From NCBI GenBank assembly GCA_017617715.1, contig JAFZVQ010000067.1, forward strand, positions 55,964 to 119,963: a stretch of DNA of 64,000 bases, read 5' to 3'. The notes beneath the pieces are model-generated. The model searched no databases, was not told where the DNA came from, and worked only from the letters and a program-made list of their open reading frames with translations. The stretch comes from Bacteroidales bacterium (GTDB taxonomy: Bacteria; Bacteroidota; Bacteroidia; Bacteroidales; UBA932). This document shows positions 7,497 through 15,462 of this stretch, piece after piece (position 1 is the first letter of the stretch; each line of letters starts with the position of its first letter). The translations under genes were made by a program, and so were the position numbers.

Positions 7497-10277
7497 CTAG
7501 TTCAGTACCACATTGACAACCTCGGTGTAGACATCGAAGCCGGAGTCCTTCTGGAGGTATCCGACCAGTTTGTCCTTGTCGGCAAGGTCGGCTGCGGTCA
7601 CGGCCACGCCGTTGATGGTAGTGGTGGAGGCTACAGTGATCGGCTGGCCCTCGAGTCCGTATTTTACGGAACTCTTGTTGTTGATGGTGCCGCCGGAGAC
7701 AATTCCAACGCAGACGCCGGAAGAGGCTGTCATCCTGACGTCGATAGAGTCGTCGTAGTAGTTCTGTGCGGTGTTGCCATAGCCGCCCACCAGGCCACCT
7801 ATAAAGGTGTTGGCAGCGGACTCATTGACCATCTCGCAGTCCACGGCGCAACGGACCATGTCGCCCTGGCCGAAACCGGAAATACCGCCCATGGAACTGG
7901 CATAAGACAACTCATCATCAGGCTGGCCGTCTTTATGTCCGGCAGAAGTGGCATTACGCATAATAAGTTTACCGGTATTGCTGCAGTCCTCAAGATACTT
8001 GGTGCAGGCACCGATGCCGCCAACGCGCACCTGGGATGCACTCACGGACACTATGTCGGCGGTGTTGTGGCAGTTCTTGGTGATGTATTTCTTGTTGGTA
8101 TTACCCACAATGCCTCCGATGTAGGAGAACGTAGTGTTGGCTTGAGCGTTGGTGTAGGTGATATTGCCGTGATTCAAACAGTTGGCCCACTCCAGCTCAC
8201 CGTCGGTGTTAATGATGCAGAAACCGGCGATTCCGCCGACCGCTGTCTGCTTGCCGGTGGATTTAACCTCTACTTCACCATCGTTGACACAATCTTCCAC
8301 GCTTCCGTTGATAGCGCCTGCGACGCCACCCACACGCATGTAACCAGCACCGTCAGTGCCTGCGTCCAATGTGACCTTACCGGTATTATGGCACCGGTTG
8401 CACACCTTGGTAGCGGTGTTATGGCCGACGATGCCGGCAACGCCGCCGATACAGGGATAAGGATTGGTGCCGGCTGAGCTGGGGATGGATGATGTATTGG
8501 TATGCGCAAACATACCGGTGACGGTGATTGCGCCGGAATTGGAACTGTCCTCGATACCGCCGGCCACATATCCGGCCACGCCGCCGATGTTGGGACGGGT
8601 CACGGATACATCCTTGGGACTGGTGTAGGTGACGTCTCCTTCGTTGACGCAGTTCTCGATCTTGGCGGCAGTGTATCCTACAACTCCACCCAGGTTAACA
8701 TATGCGCCGGAGCCTCCGAGAACGTACTCGAGAGCCACGTTGCCATAGTTCTTGCAATCTTTGATGATTCCGGAGTAGTTGACGCAACCGAACACGGCTC
8801 CGAGATAGTAGTTGTTGCCCTTGCCGATGTTCTTGTAGATAATATTACCGGAGTTGGTGCAGTTGCTGACCGCGAGCTCTCCGACAGTGCCGGCTCCACG
8901 TCCTCCCACAGCGCCGAAATAAGGACAGCAGCTGGATTCCAGGCCGTTCCATTGTATGTAAATCTCTGCGGTGTTGTGGCAGTCTTCAACAAGCGCGTTT
9001 TTCACATTGGTATTGCCGAAAATCATGCCGTAATATGCACGGCCGATATTGGTCTCCCAGACCTGTGAAAGAGGAGCATTGTTCGTGCATCCACGCAGGG
9101 TGCCGTCGTTGAAGCAAACCACAAAGCCGAAGCTGGAGCCTTTTCCGTCATCGGTACTGTTTCCATAATAGGTCGGGTAAGGATAGCTCAGTCTGCAGCT
9201 TGCATCCAGCACAATGCCTTCGATAAGACCGGTGCTGGTGCCGAACAGCGCGACACCATCGGAAGTCCAGTTCTTCAGGCTGAATCCCTGGCCGTAGAAC
9301 TTGCCGGCCCAGGTCTCGGCGGTGGTGAGGGTGAAGCCGGACAGGTCGATGTCGTTGCCGAGGTACACATTGTCTTCAGCGGTGTAGGTGGATGCTTCCG
9401 CAAGGAAGTTCTTCAGCTGCTCGGCAGTGGTGATGTAGTCATACTTGAATGTGACAGTTGCGAGGGCGTCGCCGACGCTGAAGCCCTTGTTGCGCTCGAA
9501 TGCCTTGGTCTCGGAAGCCGTCTTGTGGCCGACCCTGCCGCCGCCCTTGGCTGCCATGGTGAAGCCCTTGGCCTCAGGGCACGGAGGCACTACGGCGATA
9601 TACTTCTTGCCGGCAACGAATCCGCCGGTGGGGAAGACGGTCGTGGAGATGCCTCCACAAAGATTGGTGATGACCGGGGCCTCGCCGGCTGTGCTGACCT
9701 CGACGGAAACCACACCGGGAGCATATTCGCTGGTGGAGAAGTCAGAGTAGAAAACCACTCCTTCGATATCGGAGCCCTTGCTCATCTCGAACTCAATCAG
9801 GGAGAACACGTTCTTGAACTGGGGCTTGGCGGAAGTGGTGGAGAAATAGGCGACGGACGACATGGCCGCAGGGTCGATATTGCCGTCTGCCGGGATATAC
9901 TGGGTGTCGGGAATGGCCACGCGGACAAGGTTGCCGTCGCGGAGTGCAGCCTGTGCTGCGGGATACACCGCGATAAGGGATGTGGTGCCGGCGGGCACGG
10001 AACCGGAAAGCTTCACGGCGTCGAAATCGACTGCAGTGACCGTGAAGGTTTCAGCCTTGGTGGAAGCGTCGGGATACACGGCAACTTCGTCGCCGACTGC
10101 CCAGACCACGGTGTTGCCGTCGAGGACAGCCTTGGATCCGGCTTCAAGGCCGGCGGAGAGGGTGAGTTCCACATAGCCGTCACGGGCGGGAGCCTCGGGA
10201 ATCTCGGTTGCGATCTCCTTGTTGCAGGAGACAAGAGCGGCAATAGCTATCGCCGCAAAAGCAAAATACTTCTTCAT
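7497..10277 (-). CDS. Large surface lipoprotein: fimbrillin-like N-domain plus GLUG-like Cys repeats, no FISUMP domain
   Basis: A 926-residue paralogue of the 1213-residue protein downstream. The lipoprotein signal MKKYFAFAAIAIAALVSC (Cys 18) is followed by the same fimbrillin-like region ('SKAVLDGNTVVWAVGDEVAVY') and about 12 GLUG-like repeats with motifs such as 'DCHNTAEI', 'NCTNSGNI', 'NCVNEGDV' separated by 'GGVAG' turns. It ends with a short strand (YTEVVNVVLN) rather than the FISUMP domain, so the tandem copies differ in their C-termini. The next peptide gene starts only 17 nt after its stop, so one transcript probably covers both units. It is inferred to be an outer-membrane surface protein. 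Confidence 0.85.
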   Translation of the reverse strand: MKKYFAFAAIAIAALVSCNKEIATEIPEAPARDGYVELTLSAGLEAGSKAVLDGNTVVWAVGDEVAVYPDASTKAETFTVTAVDFDAVKLSGSVPAGTTSLIAVYPAAQAALRDGNLVRVAIPDTQYIPADGNIDPAAMSSVAYFSTTSAKPQFKNVFSLIEFEMSKGSDIEGVVFYSDFSTSEYAPGVVSVEVSTAGEAPVITNLCGGISTTVFPTGGFVAGKKYIAVVPPCPEAKGFTMAAKGGGRVGHKTASETKAFERNKGFSVGDALATVTFKYDYITTAEQLKNFLAEASTYTAEDNVYLGNDIDLSGFTLTTAETWAGKFYGQGFSLKNWTSDGVALFGTSTGLIEGIVLDASCRLSYPYPTYYGNSTDDGKGSSFGFVVCFNDGTLRGCTNNAPLSQVWETNIGRAYYGMIFGNTNVKNALVEDCHNTAEIYIQWNGLESSCCPYFGAVGGRGAGTVGELAVSNCTNSGNIIYKNIGKGNNYYLGAVFGCVNYSGIIKDCKNYGNVALEYVLGGSGAYVNLGGVVGYTAAKIENCVNEGDVTYTSPKDVSVTRPNIGGVAGYVAGGIEDSSNSGAITVTGMFAHTNTSSIPSSAGTNPYPCIGGVAGIVGHNTATKVCNRCHNTGKVTLDAGTDGAGYMRVGGVAGAINGSVEDCVNDGEVEVKSTGKQTAVGGIAGFCIINTDGELEWANCLNHGNITYTNAQANTTFSYIGGIVGNTNKKYITKNCHNTADIVSVSASQVRVGGIGACTKYLEDCSNTGKLIMRNATSAGHKDGQPDDELSYASSMGGISGFGQGDMVRCAVDCEMVNESAANTFIGGLVGGYGNTAQNYYDDSIDVRMTASSGVCVGIVSGGTINNKSSVKYGLEGQPITVASTTTINGVAVTAADLADKDKLVGYLQKDSGFDVYTEVVNVVLN

Positions 10278-10289
10278 AGGGCGATAGGT

Positions 10290-10427
10290 TTACCAGGTGA
10301 AATCTTCAAAACCGCCGAAATCTTCGGTCAGGCCTTCGGGGCTCTCGCAGAGCACGCTGTCGCAGTACTTTCCGGAAAGCTCGCATGCAGGAGCATTGTA
10401 AACTCCAAATGATTGTTTTTCAAACAT
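10290..10427 (-). CDS. 45-residue conserved Cys-containing peptide, copy 2
   Basis: The first gene of the four-gene operon. The ATG at 10427 was chosen because the peptide then aligns end to end with copy 1 (also 45 residues), and because the promoter box at 10468-10475 lies downstream of the longer in-frame start at 10589. It begins MFEKQSFGVYNAP and shares Cys15, Cys22, Cys27 and the whole C-terminal 22 residues with copy 1. No signal peptide. It is 12 nt upstream of the 926-aa lipoprotein gene. Candidates include a leader or regulatory peptide, a periplasm-independent partner, or a processed peptide precursor; the sequence does not decide. Confidence 0.75.
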   Translation of the reverse strand: MFEKQSFGVYNAPACELSGKYCDSVLCESPEGLTEDFGGFEDFTW

Positions 10428-10467
10428 AAAAGTAGTATTATTAGTTAGTAGTATCCCGTTAATTGGG

Positions 10468-10475
10468 CAAATATA
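10468..10475 (-). promoter_or_regulatory. -7 element of the peptide/lipoprotein operon
   Basis: On the minus strand this reads TATATTTG, an exact match to the Bacteroidota -7 consensus TAnnTTTG, 40 nt upstream of the ATG at 10427. It lies just downstream of the rpsU terminator, as expected for a new transcription unit. A clear TTG at -33 is not visible in the U-rich stretch upstream. Confidence 0.6.
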
Positions 10476-10489
10476 GCAAGAAAAAGGCA

Positions 10490-10514
10490 TAAAAAAAAGA
10501 GGCTTGCGGCCTCT
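10490..10514 (-). terminator. rpsU: Rho-independent terminator of rpsU
   Basis: Inverted repeat AGAGGC/GCCTCT (10498-10503 with 10509-10514) with a 5-nt loop; on the minus strand it is followed by a run of eight U. It separates rpsU from the peptide operon. Confidence 0.85.
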
Positions 10515-10533
10515 TCTCAAATTATTGCTTGTC

Positions 10534-10728
10534 TTATTGCTCTTCCATAAGGCGGAGGTGCTGGACGTAAATCGCCTTCTGCTTTGCAATACGGCGCTTC
10601 ACTGAAGGCTTCTCAAATGTCTTGCGGGCGCGCATCTCGCGGACGGCACCGGTCTTCTCGAACTTCCTCTTGAACTTCTTAAGGGCGCGTTCGATATTCT
10701 CGCCTTCTTTAACCTGTACGATGATCAT
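10534..10728 (-). CDS. rpsU: Small ribosomal subunit protein bS21
   Basis: A 64-residue, very basic protein (MIIVQVKEGENIERALKKFKRKFEKTG...) that matches bS21 over its full length. bS21 sits near the 3' end of 16S rRNA; in Bacteroidia-type ribosomes it helps cover the anti-Shine-Dalgarno sequence. The gene is monocistronic, with its own promoter at 10767-10774 and a terminator. Its leader carries an unusually strong Shine-Dalgarno sequence while its neighbours have none, which fits known bS21 autoregulation in this phylum. Confidence 0.95.
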   Translation of the reverse strand: MIIVQVKEGENIERALKKFKRKFEKTGAVREMRARKTFEKPSVKRRIAKQKAIYVQHLRLMEEQ

Positions 10729-10735
10729 TCCTTAT

Positions 10736-10747
10736 ATCACCCCCTTT
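10736..10747 (-). promoter_or_regulatory. rpsU: Exceptional Shine-Dalgarno sequence of rpsU
   Basis: The minus strand reads AAAGGGGGTGAT, which matches the complement of the 16S 3' tail (AAAGGAGGTGAT) at 11 of 12 positions; the one difference can pair as G-U. It starts about 19 nt before the ATG and a second AGGA lies directly at the start codon. No other gene start I examined in this window has a comparable match. Confidence 0.75.
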
Positions 10748-10766
10748 TTCTTCTAAAATTGGACCG

Positions 10767-10774
10767 CAAAGTTA
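10767..10774 (-). promoter_or_regulatory. rpsU: -7 element of rpsU
   Basis: TAACTTTG on the minus strand, an exact TAnnTTTG match, giving a leader of roughly 30-35 nt that includes the strong SD. It is back to back with the plus-strand -7 box at 10786-10793. Confidence 0.6.
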
Positions 10775-10785
10775 ATTATTTTTTT

Positions 10786-10793
10786 TATATTTG
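10786..10793 (+). promoter_or_regulatory. -7 element of the PHP phosphodiesterase gene
   Basis: TATATTTG, exact TAnnTTTG consensus, 30 nt before the ATG at 10824. The divergent rpsU promoter lies 11 bp away. Confidence 0.6.
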
Positions 10794-10823
10794 TGTGATT
10801 TGCATCAAAAATTTACAAAAAAC

Positions 10824-12017
10824 ATGAAAAAAGTCATTCTTGCCCTTGCGGCACTCTTCATCACCCTGTCGGCATTTGCCACCGTTCCCCATAAAGCGAA
10901 GATTCCCGATATTCCCGGTTACATATCGTTAAAAGGTGATTTCCACATACATACCTGCTTCAGCGACGCGTCCGTGTGGCCTGCCACCAGAGTCGACGAA
11001 GCCGACTACGACGGCCTGGACTTCATCTCCCTCACCGACCACATGGAGACCCGCCACCAGCACATGGTGAAGGATTTCGGCGCCAACACGGACCGCAATT
11101 CCTCTTATGTGGTTGCAAGCAAGGCCGCAAAGAAATACGGCATACTCGTGATCCACGGAGCCGAGCTGACCCGCGGCAGCCGCATATTCCCCGGCCACTT
11201 CAACACCCATTTCATCTCCGACTGCAACCCCATAGTCGAAGCCGCCGAAGCGAATGACGCCAAGATTTCAGACGAGGTGAAACGGGAAGAAACGGGGATA
11301 CGCGAAGGCCTGAAGGTGGCCCGCGCCCAGAATGCCTTCGTGACATGGAACCACCCCGACTGGGAAATGCAGGCCCGCAACGAGACCAGATGGTGGCCCA
11401 TTCACACGGAGCTGCTCGACGCCGGCCTGTTCCAGGGCATTGAAATCTACAACGCCTACATAGGCTACGATGCCGACGCTTTCCACTGGGCCATCGAGAA
11501 GAACCTCACCATCACCACCGGCACCGACTGCCATAAGCCCATGTTCCAGATGGTCGATTACGAGAAGGGCGCCTACCGCCCCATGACCGTGGTTTTCGCA
11601 AAGGAGCGTTCCCTGGACGGCATCCGTGAAGCCGTCGACAACCACAGGACCGTGGCTGTCTGCGACGGCTGCGTGTATGGAAGGGAGGAACTTGTGCGCC
11701 AGCTGTTCGACGCCTGCCTCAAGGTCAGCAACATCAAGTATTCCGAGAAAAAGGTCAGCTTCACCATCACCAACCTCAGCACCATCCCGATTGAGCTCGT
11801 GAAGGCCCCCGGCAGCGAAAACCTGACCTATCCCCGCCAGATCCACATTAACGAGGAGGAGGTTACAGGCGTGAGCATCAACGGCGCCGACAGCCGCAAG
11901 CCCATCGGCATGGCCGAATTCGACGTCCACTTCAAAGTCATCAACTGGCTCACCGACGCCGACACTCCCCTGGAAGTCTCCTACCACTTCGTCGTTCCCG
12001 CCAAATACCGCAAATAA
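10824..12017 (+). CDS. Secreted PHP-domain phosphodiesterase (Sb-PDE-like)
   Basis: A 397-residue protein. I chose the ATG at 10824 because it begins a clean signal peptide (MKKVILALAALFITLSAFA) and follows the -7 box; an upstream in-frame start overlaps that box. The PHP metal site is visible: 'GDFHIHTCFSDAS' (His41, His43), 'SLTDHME', 'HGAEL', 'TWNHPDW' and 'TGTDCHKP'. PHP proteins are metal-dependent phosphoesterases; the substrate is not determined, and export suggests a periplasmic phosphodiester. The stop codon abuts the next gene's TTG start, so it is probably co-expressed with the GntR regulator. Confidence 0.85.
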   Translation: MKKVILALAALFITLSAFATVPHKAKIPDIPGYISLKGDFHIHTCFSDASVWPATRVDEADYDGLDFISLTDHMETRHQHMVKDFGANTDRNSSYVVASKAAKKYGILVIHGAELTRGSRIFPGHFNTHFISDCNPIVEAAEANDAKISDEVKREETGIREGLKVARAQNAFVTWNHPDWEMQARNETRWWPIHTELLDAGLFQGIEIYNAYIGYDADAFHWAIEKNLTITTGTDCHKPMFQMVDYEKGAYRPMTVVFAKERSLDGIREAVDNHRTVAVCDGCVYGREELVRQLFDACLKVSNIKYSEKKVSFTITNLSTIPIELVKAPGSENLTYPRQIHINEEEVTGVSINGADSRKPIGMAEFDVHFKVINWLTDADTPLEVSYHFVVPAKYRK

Positions 12018-13043
12018 TTGATCTTCCGTTTAGCCGCCAAAGACAAGGCCCCCATTTACAAGCAACTTGTAACCCAGGTTGAGCGTGCCATCCATGAAGG
12101 GAAGCTCCAGGCCGATGAGATGCTGCCCAGCATGAATGATCTTGCCTCCTCCCTCGGCATATCCAGGGAGACCGTAAAAAAGGCATATAACATACTTACG
12201 GATCGTGGCATGATCCGGCCAAGGCAGGGAAAGGGTTTTTATGTAGCCGACGTGACGTCAGACACACGCCCGCAGGTGCTGGTTATAATCGATAAGTTTT
12301 CCATCTACAAGCAAGCCCTGCTGAACGCATTCACAGGCCACCTGGGTGATGCCGCAGAGATCACCCTGCTCAACCACAACCAGAGCATAGATCTGCTGGA
12401 GTATTATCTGGACTGCAACCTGGATGCCTTCGAATACTACGTGGTGATGCCCCACTTCCCTCTCGACGCTGCCACGCAGGCAAAGGTAAGCAAGCAGCTT
12501 GCACGCATACCCAACCGCAAGCTCATTATGCTTGACAGACTTCAGCCCTCGTTCCCAGGCAACTATGGAGCTGTGTACCAGGACTTTGAAAACGACATCT
12601 ACAAAGGCCTCTGCGACGGCCTCGCCTCTGGCGCGACGATAGACAACCTCAGGGTTATCACCCTTCCCACCTCCCTCTACGGAAAGTATATCCGCAAAGG
12701 CGTGAAACTGTTTTCCTCCGAGAAGCACATACCGGTGGAATTCTTCGAATGCGCCCCCGACGACATACGCAAGGGCGACACCTTCCTGGTACTGAACTCC
12801 CAGCTCGACGCCGGCCTTGTGGACCTCGCGCGAAAGATACATGACGCCGGGCTGCAGACCGGCAGGGACGTGCGCATCATCTCATACAACGAACACGAGA
12901 TGAACGAGCTCATTCTTGGCGGACTGACCACCGTATCTACGGATTTCTGCGCAATGGGGCGACTTGCCGCCGACATGATACTATACAAGAATCCGGAAAA
13001 GATCCATTGTCCTTTCCGGATTACAAGGCGCAGCACTTTTTAG
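12018..13043 (+). CDS. GntR-family transcriptional regulator with a ligand-binding C-domain
   Basis: A 341-residue protein. Residues about 9-76 form a GntR winged helix (APIYKQLVTQVERAIHEGKL, 'LPSMNDLASSLGISRETVKKAYNIL', 'RQGKGFYV'). Residues about 85-335 resemble a LacI/PBP1-type sugar-binding domain, an arrangement known in Bacteroidota sugar regulators. The start is a TTG immediately after the PHP gene's stop; no downstream ATG keeps the DNA-binding domain. The contiguity with the phosphodiesterase suggests co-regulation or that it controls that gene; the ligand is unknown. Confidence 0.85.
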   Translation: MIFRLAAKDKAPIYKQLVTQVERAIHEGKLQADEMLPSMNDLASSLGISRETVKKAYNILTDRGMIRPRQGKGFYVADVTSDTRPQVLVIIDKFSIYKQALLNAFTGHLGDAAEITLLNHNQSIDLLEYYLDCNLDAFEYYVVMPHFPLDAATQAKVSKQLARIPNRKLIMLDRLQPSFPGNYGAVYQDFENDIYKGLCDGLASGATIDNLRVITLPTSLYGKYIRKGVKLFSSEKHIPVEFFECAPDDIRKGDTFLVLNSQLDAGLVDLARKIHDAGLQTGRDVRIISYNEHEMNELILGGLTTVSTDFCAMGRLAADMILYKNPEKIHCPFRITRRSTF

Positions 13044-13074
13044 CTGACACTATTTATTAAGCACAAAGCCTCCG

Positions 13075-14418
13075 CTAGACGGTGCCTTGCTCGAGCATAG
13101 CTGTAGCGACCTTCATGAAGCCGGCGATGTTGGCGCCCTTCACGTAGTCGATGGTGCCGTCGGGCTGGGTGCCGTACTTCACGCACTGCTCATGGATGGA
13201 ATCCATGATGAAGTGGAGCTTGGCATCCACCTCGGCGCCGCTCCAGCTGATGTGGGAGGCGTTCTGGGTCATTTCCAGGCCGGAAGTGGCCACGCCGCCG
13301 GCGTTCACGGCCTTGCCGGGAGCGAACAGTATGCCGTTGTGCTGGAAGAAGTGGATTGCGCCGGGCTGGCAGCCCATGTTGCTGACCTCGCAGCAGCAGA
13401 TGCAGCCGTTGGCCTTGAGCTCCTTCGCGTCGTCTTCGGAAAGTTCGTTCTGGAAGGCGCAGGGCAGTGCCACGTCCACGGGCACGCTCCAGCTCTTCTT
13501 GCCGGGGGTGAATTTTGCCTTGTCGGGGAACTTGGTTGCCATGTCTTCCACCTTGTCGCGGTTGGAAGCGCGCATCACGAGCATGTAGTCGATCATCTCC
13601 CTGGTGATGCCCTCGGGAATCTCGCACACGCCGTCGGGTCCGGAAATCGCCACGACCTTCGCGCCGAGCTCGGTGGCCTTGATGCAGGCGCCCCAGGCCA
13701 CGTTGCCGAAGCCGGACACCGCCACCTTCATGCCCTTGATGTCCTTGCCGGCCTTGTGGAGAAGGTTCTGGGTGAAATAGAGGGCGCCGAAGCCGGTGGC
13801 CTCGGGACGCAGGATGCTGCCGCCCCAGGTGCTGCCCTTGCCGGTGAGCACACCGGTGTTGTATTCACGGGCGAGCTTCTTGTACATGCCGTAGAGGTAG
13901 CCTATTTCGCGGCCGCCCACGCCCACGTCGCCGGCGGGGATGTCCTGGTCGGGACCTATGCACTGCCAGAGTTCAAGCATGAAGGCCTGGCAGAAGCGCA
14001 TGATTTCCTCGTTGCTCTTGCCCTTGGGGTCGAAGTCCGAGCCGCCCTTTGCGCCGCCCATGGGGAGGGTGGTGAGGGCATTCTTGAATGTCTGCTCGAA
14101 ACCGAGGAACTTCAGCATGGAAGGAGTCACGGCCTTGTGGAAACGGAGGCCTCCCTTGTAGGGACCGATGGCGCTGTTGAACTGCACGCGGTAGCCGGTG
14201 TTGGTCTGGACCTCGCCCTTGTCGTCCACCCAGGTCACGCGGAAAGTGAAGATACGGTCGGGCTCGACCATACGCTCCACGATCTTTGCTTCCTCGAACT
14301 CAGGGTGCTGGTTGTAGACCTCTTCCACTGATTCCAGAACTTCCTGTACTGCCTGGAGATACTCGTTTTCTCCGGGATACTTGGCCCTCAGGCGGGCCAT
14401 GATGTCATTGGTTTTCAT
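13075..14418 (-). CDS. gdhA: NAD(P)-dependent glutamate dehydrogenase
   Basis: 447 residues, the normal size of the hexameric bacterial enzyme that interconverts 2-oxoglutarate plus ammonia and glutamate. Visible motifs: 'GPYKGGLRFH', the catalytic-lysine segment 'LPMGGAKGGSDFDPKGKS', 'DIPAGDVGVGGREIGY' and the nucleotide-binding 'VSGFGNVAWG'. It lies downstream of korB and korA on the same strand (19-nt gap), which places 2-oxoglutarate synthesis and its amination together. It is convergent with the GntR gene, with only 31 bp between them and no clear terminator. Confidence 0.95.
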   Translation of the reverse strand: MKTNDIMARLRAKYPGENEYLQAVQEVLESVEEVYNQHPEFEEAKIVERMVEPDRIFTFRVTWVDDKGEVQTNTGYRVQFNSAIGPYKGGLRFHKAVTPSMLKFLGFEQTFKNALTTLPMGGAKGGSDFDPKGKSNEEIMRFCQAFMLELWQCIGPDQDIPAGDVGVGGREIGYLYGMYKKLAREYNTGVLTGKGSTWGGSILRPEATGFGALYFTQNLLHKAGKDIKGMKVAVSGFGNVAWGACIKATELGAKVVAISGPDGVCEIPEGITREMIDYMLVMRASNRDKVEDMATKFPDKAKFTPGKKSWSVPVDVALPCAFQNELSEDDAKELKANGCICCCEVSNMGCQPGAIHFFQHNGILFAPGKAVNAGGVATSGLEMTQNASHISWSGAEVDAKLHFIMDSIHEQCVKYGTQPDGTIDYVKGANIAGFMKVATAMLEQGTV

Positions 14419-14437
14419 GATAAGTGTTATAAGTGTG

Positions 14438-15460
14438 TTATTCTGTAACTTCCCAGGTGGAGCCGCTGTGGAGCAGTTCGTCCACCGAATGTATCTTGGA
14501 TTTGGCCATCACTTCCTTGACCTGGTCGCGCACGCCGTCGTCGTAGGTGATGTCCTTGACGTCGCGTATCACGCCGAGGGCGACGGGATAGTCGGGGCCC
14601 TTCATCTCGGCCAGCGCCATGTGCAGGCCTATGTTGTTGGCGTGGGCGTCGTGGACGAGAATGTCGTCGAGCGTGTAGCCGCCTTCGCCGATATGGACTG
14701 CGCGAAGCTTGCGTCCGTCGAAAACGAGGCCACGGTCGGAATTCTTGCCGAACACCATCCTTTCGCCCTGGCGGAGGATTATGGTGCGGTCGGCGCGGAA
14801 CTCCGGATCGGAGATGGCCTTATGGGCTCCGTCGTTGAAAATCACGCAGTTGGTGAGCATCTCCATGACCGAGCAGCCGTCGTGGAGGGCGGCGGCGGTC
14901 ATTATCTCCTCGTTGAGCTTGAGTTCCACGTCCAGCGAGCGGGCGAAGAATGTGCCCTTGGCGCCGAGCACGAGGGAGCCCGGGTTGAACGGGTGCTCCA
15001 CTGTGCCGTAAGGGGACGTCTTGGTGATGGCCCCGAACTTTGAGGTCGGGGAGTACTGTCCCTTGGTCAGGCCGTAAATCTGGTTGTTAAAGAGAATTAT
15101 GTTGATGTCGATGTTGCGCCTGATGGCATGGATGAAGTGGTTGCCGCCGATTGCAAGGGCGTCGCCGTCGCCGCAGGCCTGCCATACGGTGAGCCAGGGG
15201 TTGGCCACCTTGATGCCGGTGGAGACTGCGGTGGCGCGGCCGTGGATGCTGTGGAAACCATAGGTGTCCATATAATAAGGGAGACGCGAGGAGCATCCGA
15301 TTCCGGACACCACCACATAGCGTTCCTTCTCATAGCCAAGGGCCTGGCTGACCTTGGGAAGGGCCCTCTGGAGAGCGGCAAGGACGGCATGGTCGCCGCA
15401 GCCGGGGCACCAGCGGACTTCCTGGTCGGACTTGAAATCTTTGAATGTAAGCGTTGCCAT
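14438..15460 (-). CDS. korB: 2-oxoglutarate:ferredoxin oxidoreductase, beta subunit
   Basis: 340 residues from ATG 15460; a longer open frame reaches into korA but the protein clearly begins MATLTFKDFKSDQEVRWCPG. The 'CPGCGDH' motif and the thiamine-diphosphate segment 'GDGDALAIGGNHFIHA..RNIDINIILFNNQIYGLTKGQ' are present. With KorA it makes succinyl-CoA and reduced ferredoxin from 2-oxoglutarate, or runs in reverse. Two nt separate it from korA, so the genes are coupled. A small C-terminal iron-sulfur extension is not apparent. Confidence 0.92.
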   Translation of the reverse strand: MATLTFKDFKSDQEVRWCPGCGDHAVLAALQRALPKVSQALGYEKERYVVVSGIGCSSRLPYYMDTYGFHSIHGRATAVSTGIKVANPWLTVWQACGDGDALAIGGNHFIHAIRRNIDINIILFNNQIYGLTKGQYSPTSKFGAITKTSPYGTVEHPFNPGSLVLGAKGTFFARSLDVELKLNEEIMTAAALHDGCSVMEMLTNCVIFNDGAHKAISDPEFRADRTIILRQGERMVFGKNSDRGLVFDGRKLRAVHIGEGGYTLDDILVHDAHANNIGLHMALAEMKGPDYPVALGVIRDVKDITYDDGVRDQVKEVMAKSKIHSVDELLHSGSTWEVTE

Positions 15461-15462
15461 AA

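Noticed and set aside
4800-9000. Repeat array in the surface-lipoprotein genes taken as CRISPR-like
   Set aside because: The repeats are degenerate, in frame and encode GLUG-like protein units; no constant repeat or unique spacers.
10428-10589. N-terminal extension of the second peptide to 99 residues
   Set aside because: It would run back through the promoter and the rpsU terminator into rpsU; the 45-residue form aligns end to end with its paralogue.
13087-14331. 414-codon open frame antisense to gdhA
   Set aside because: Same codon-bias artefact; gdhA has full-length motifs on the other strand.
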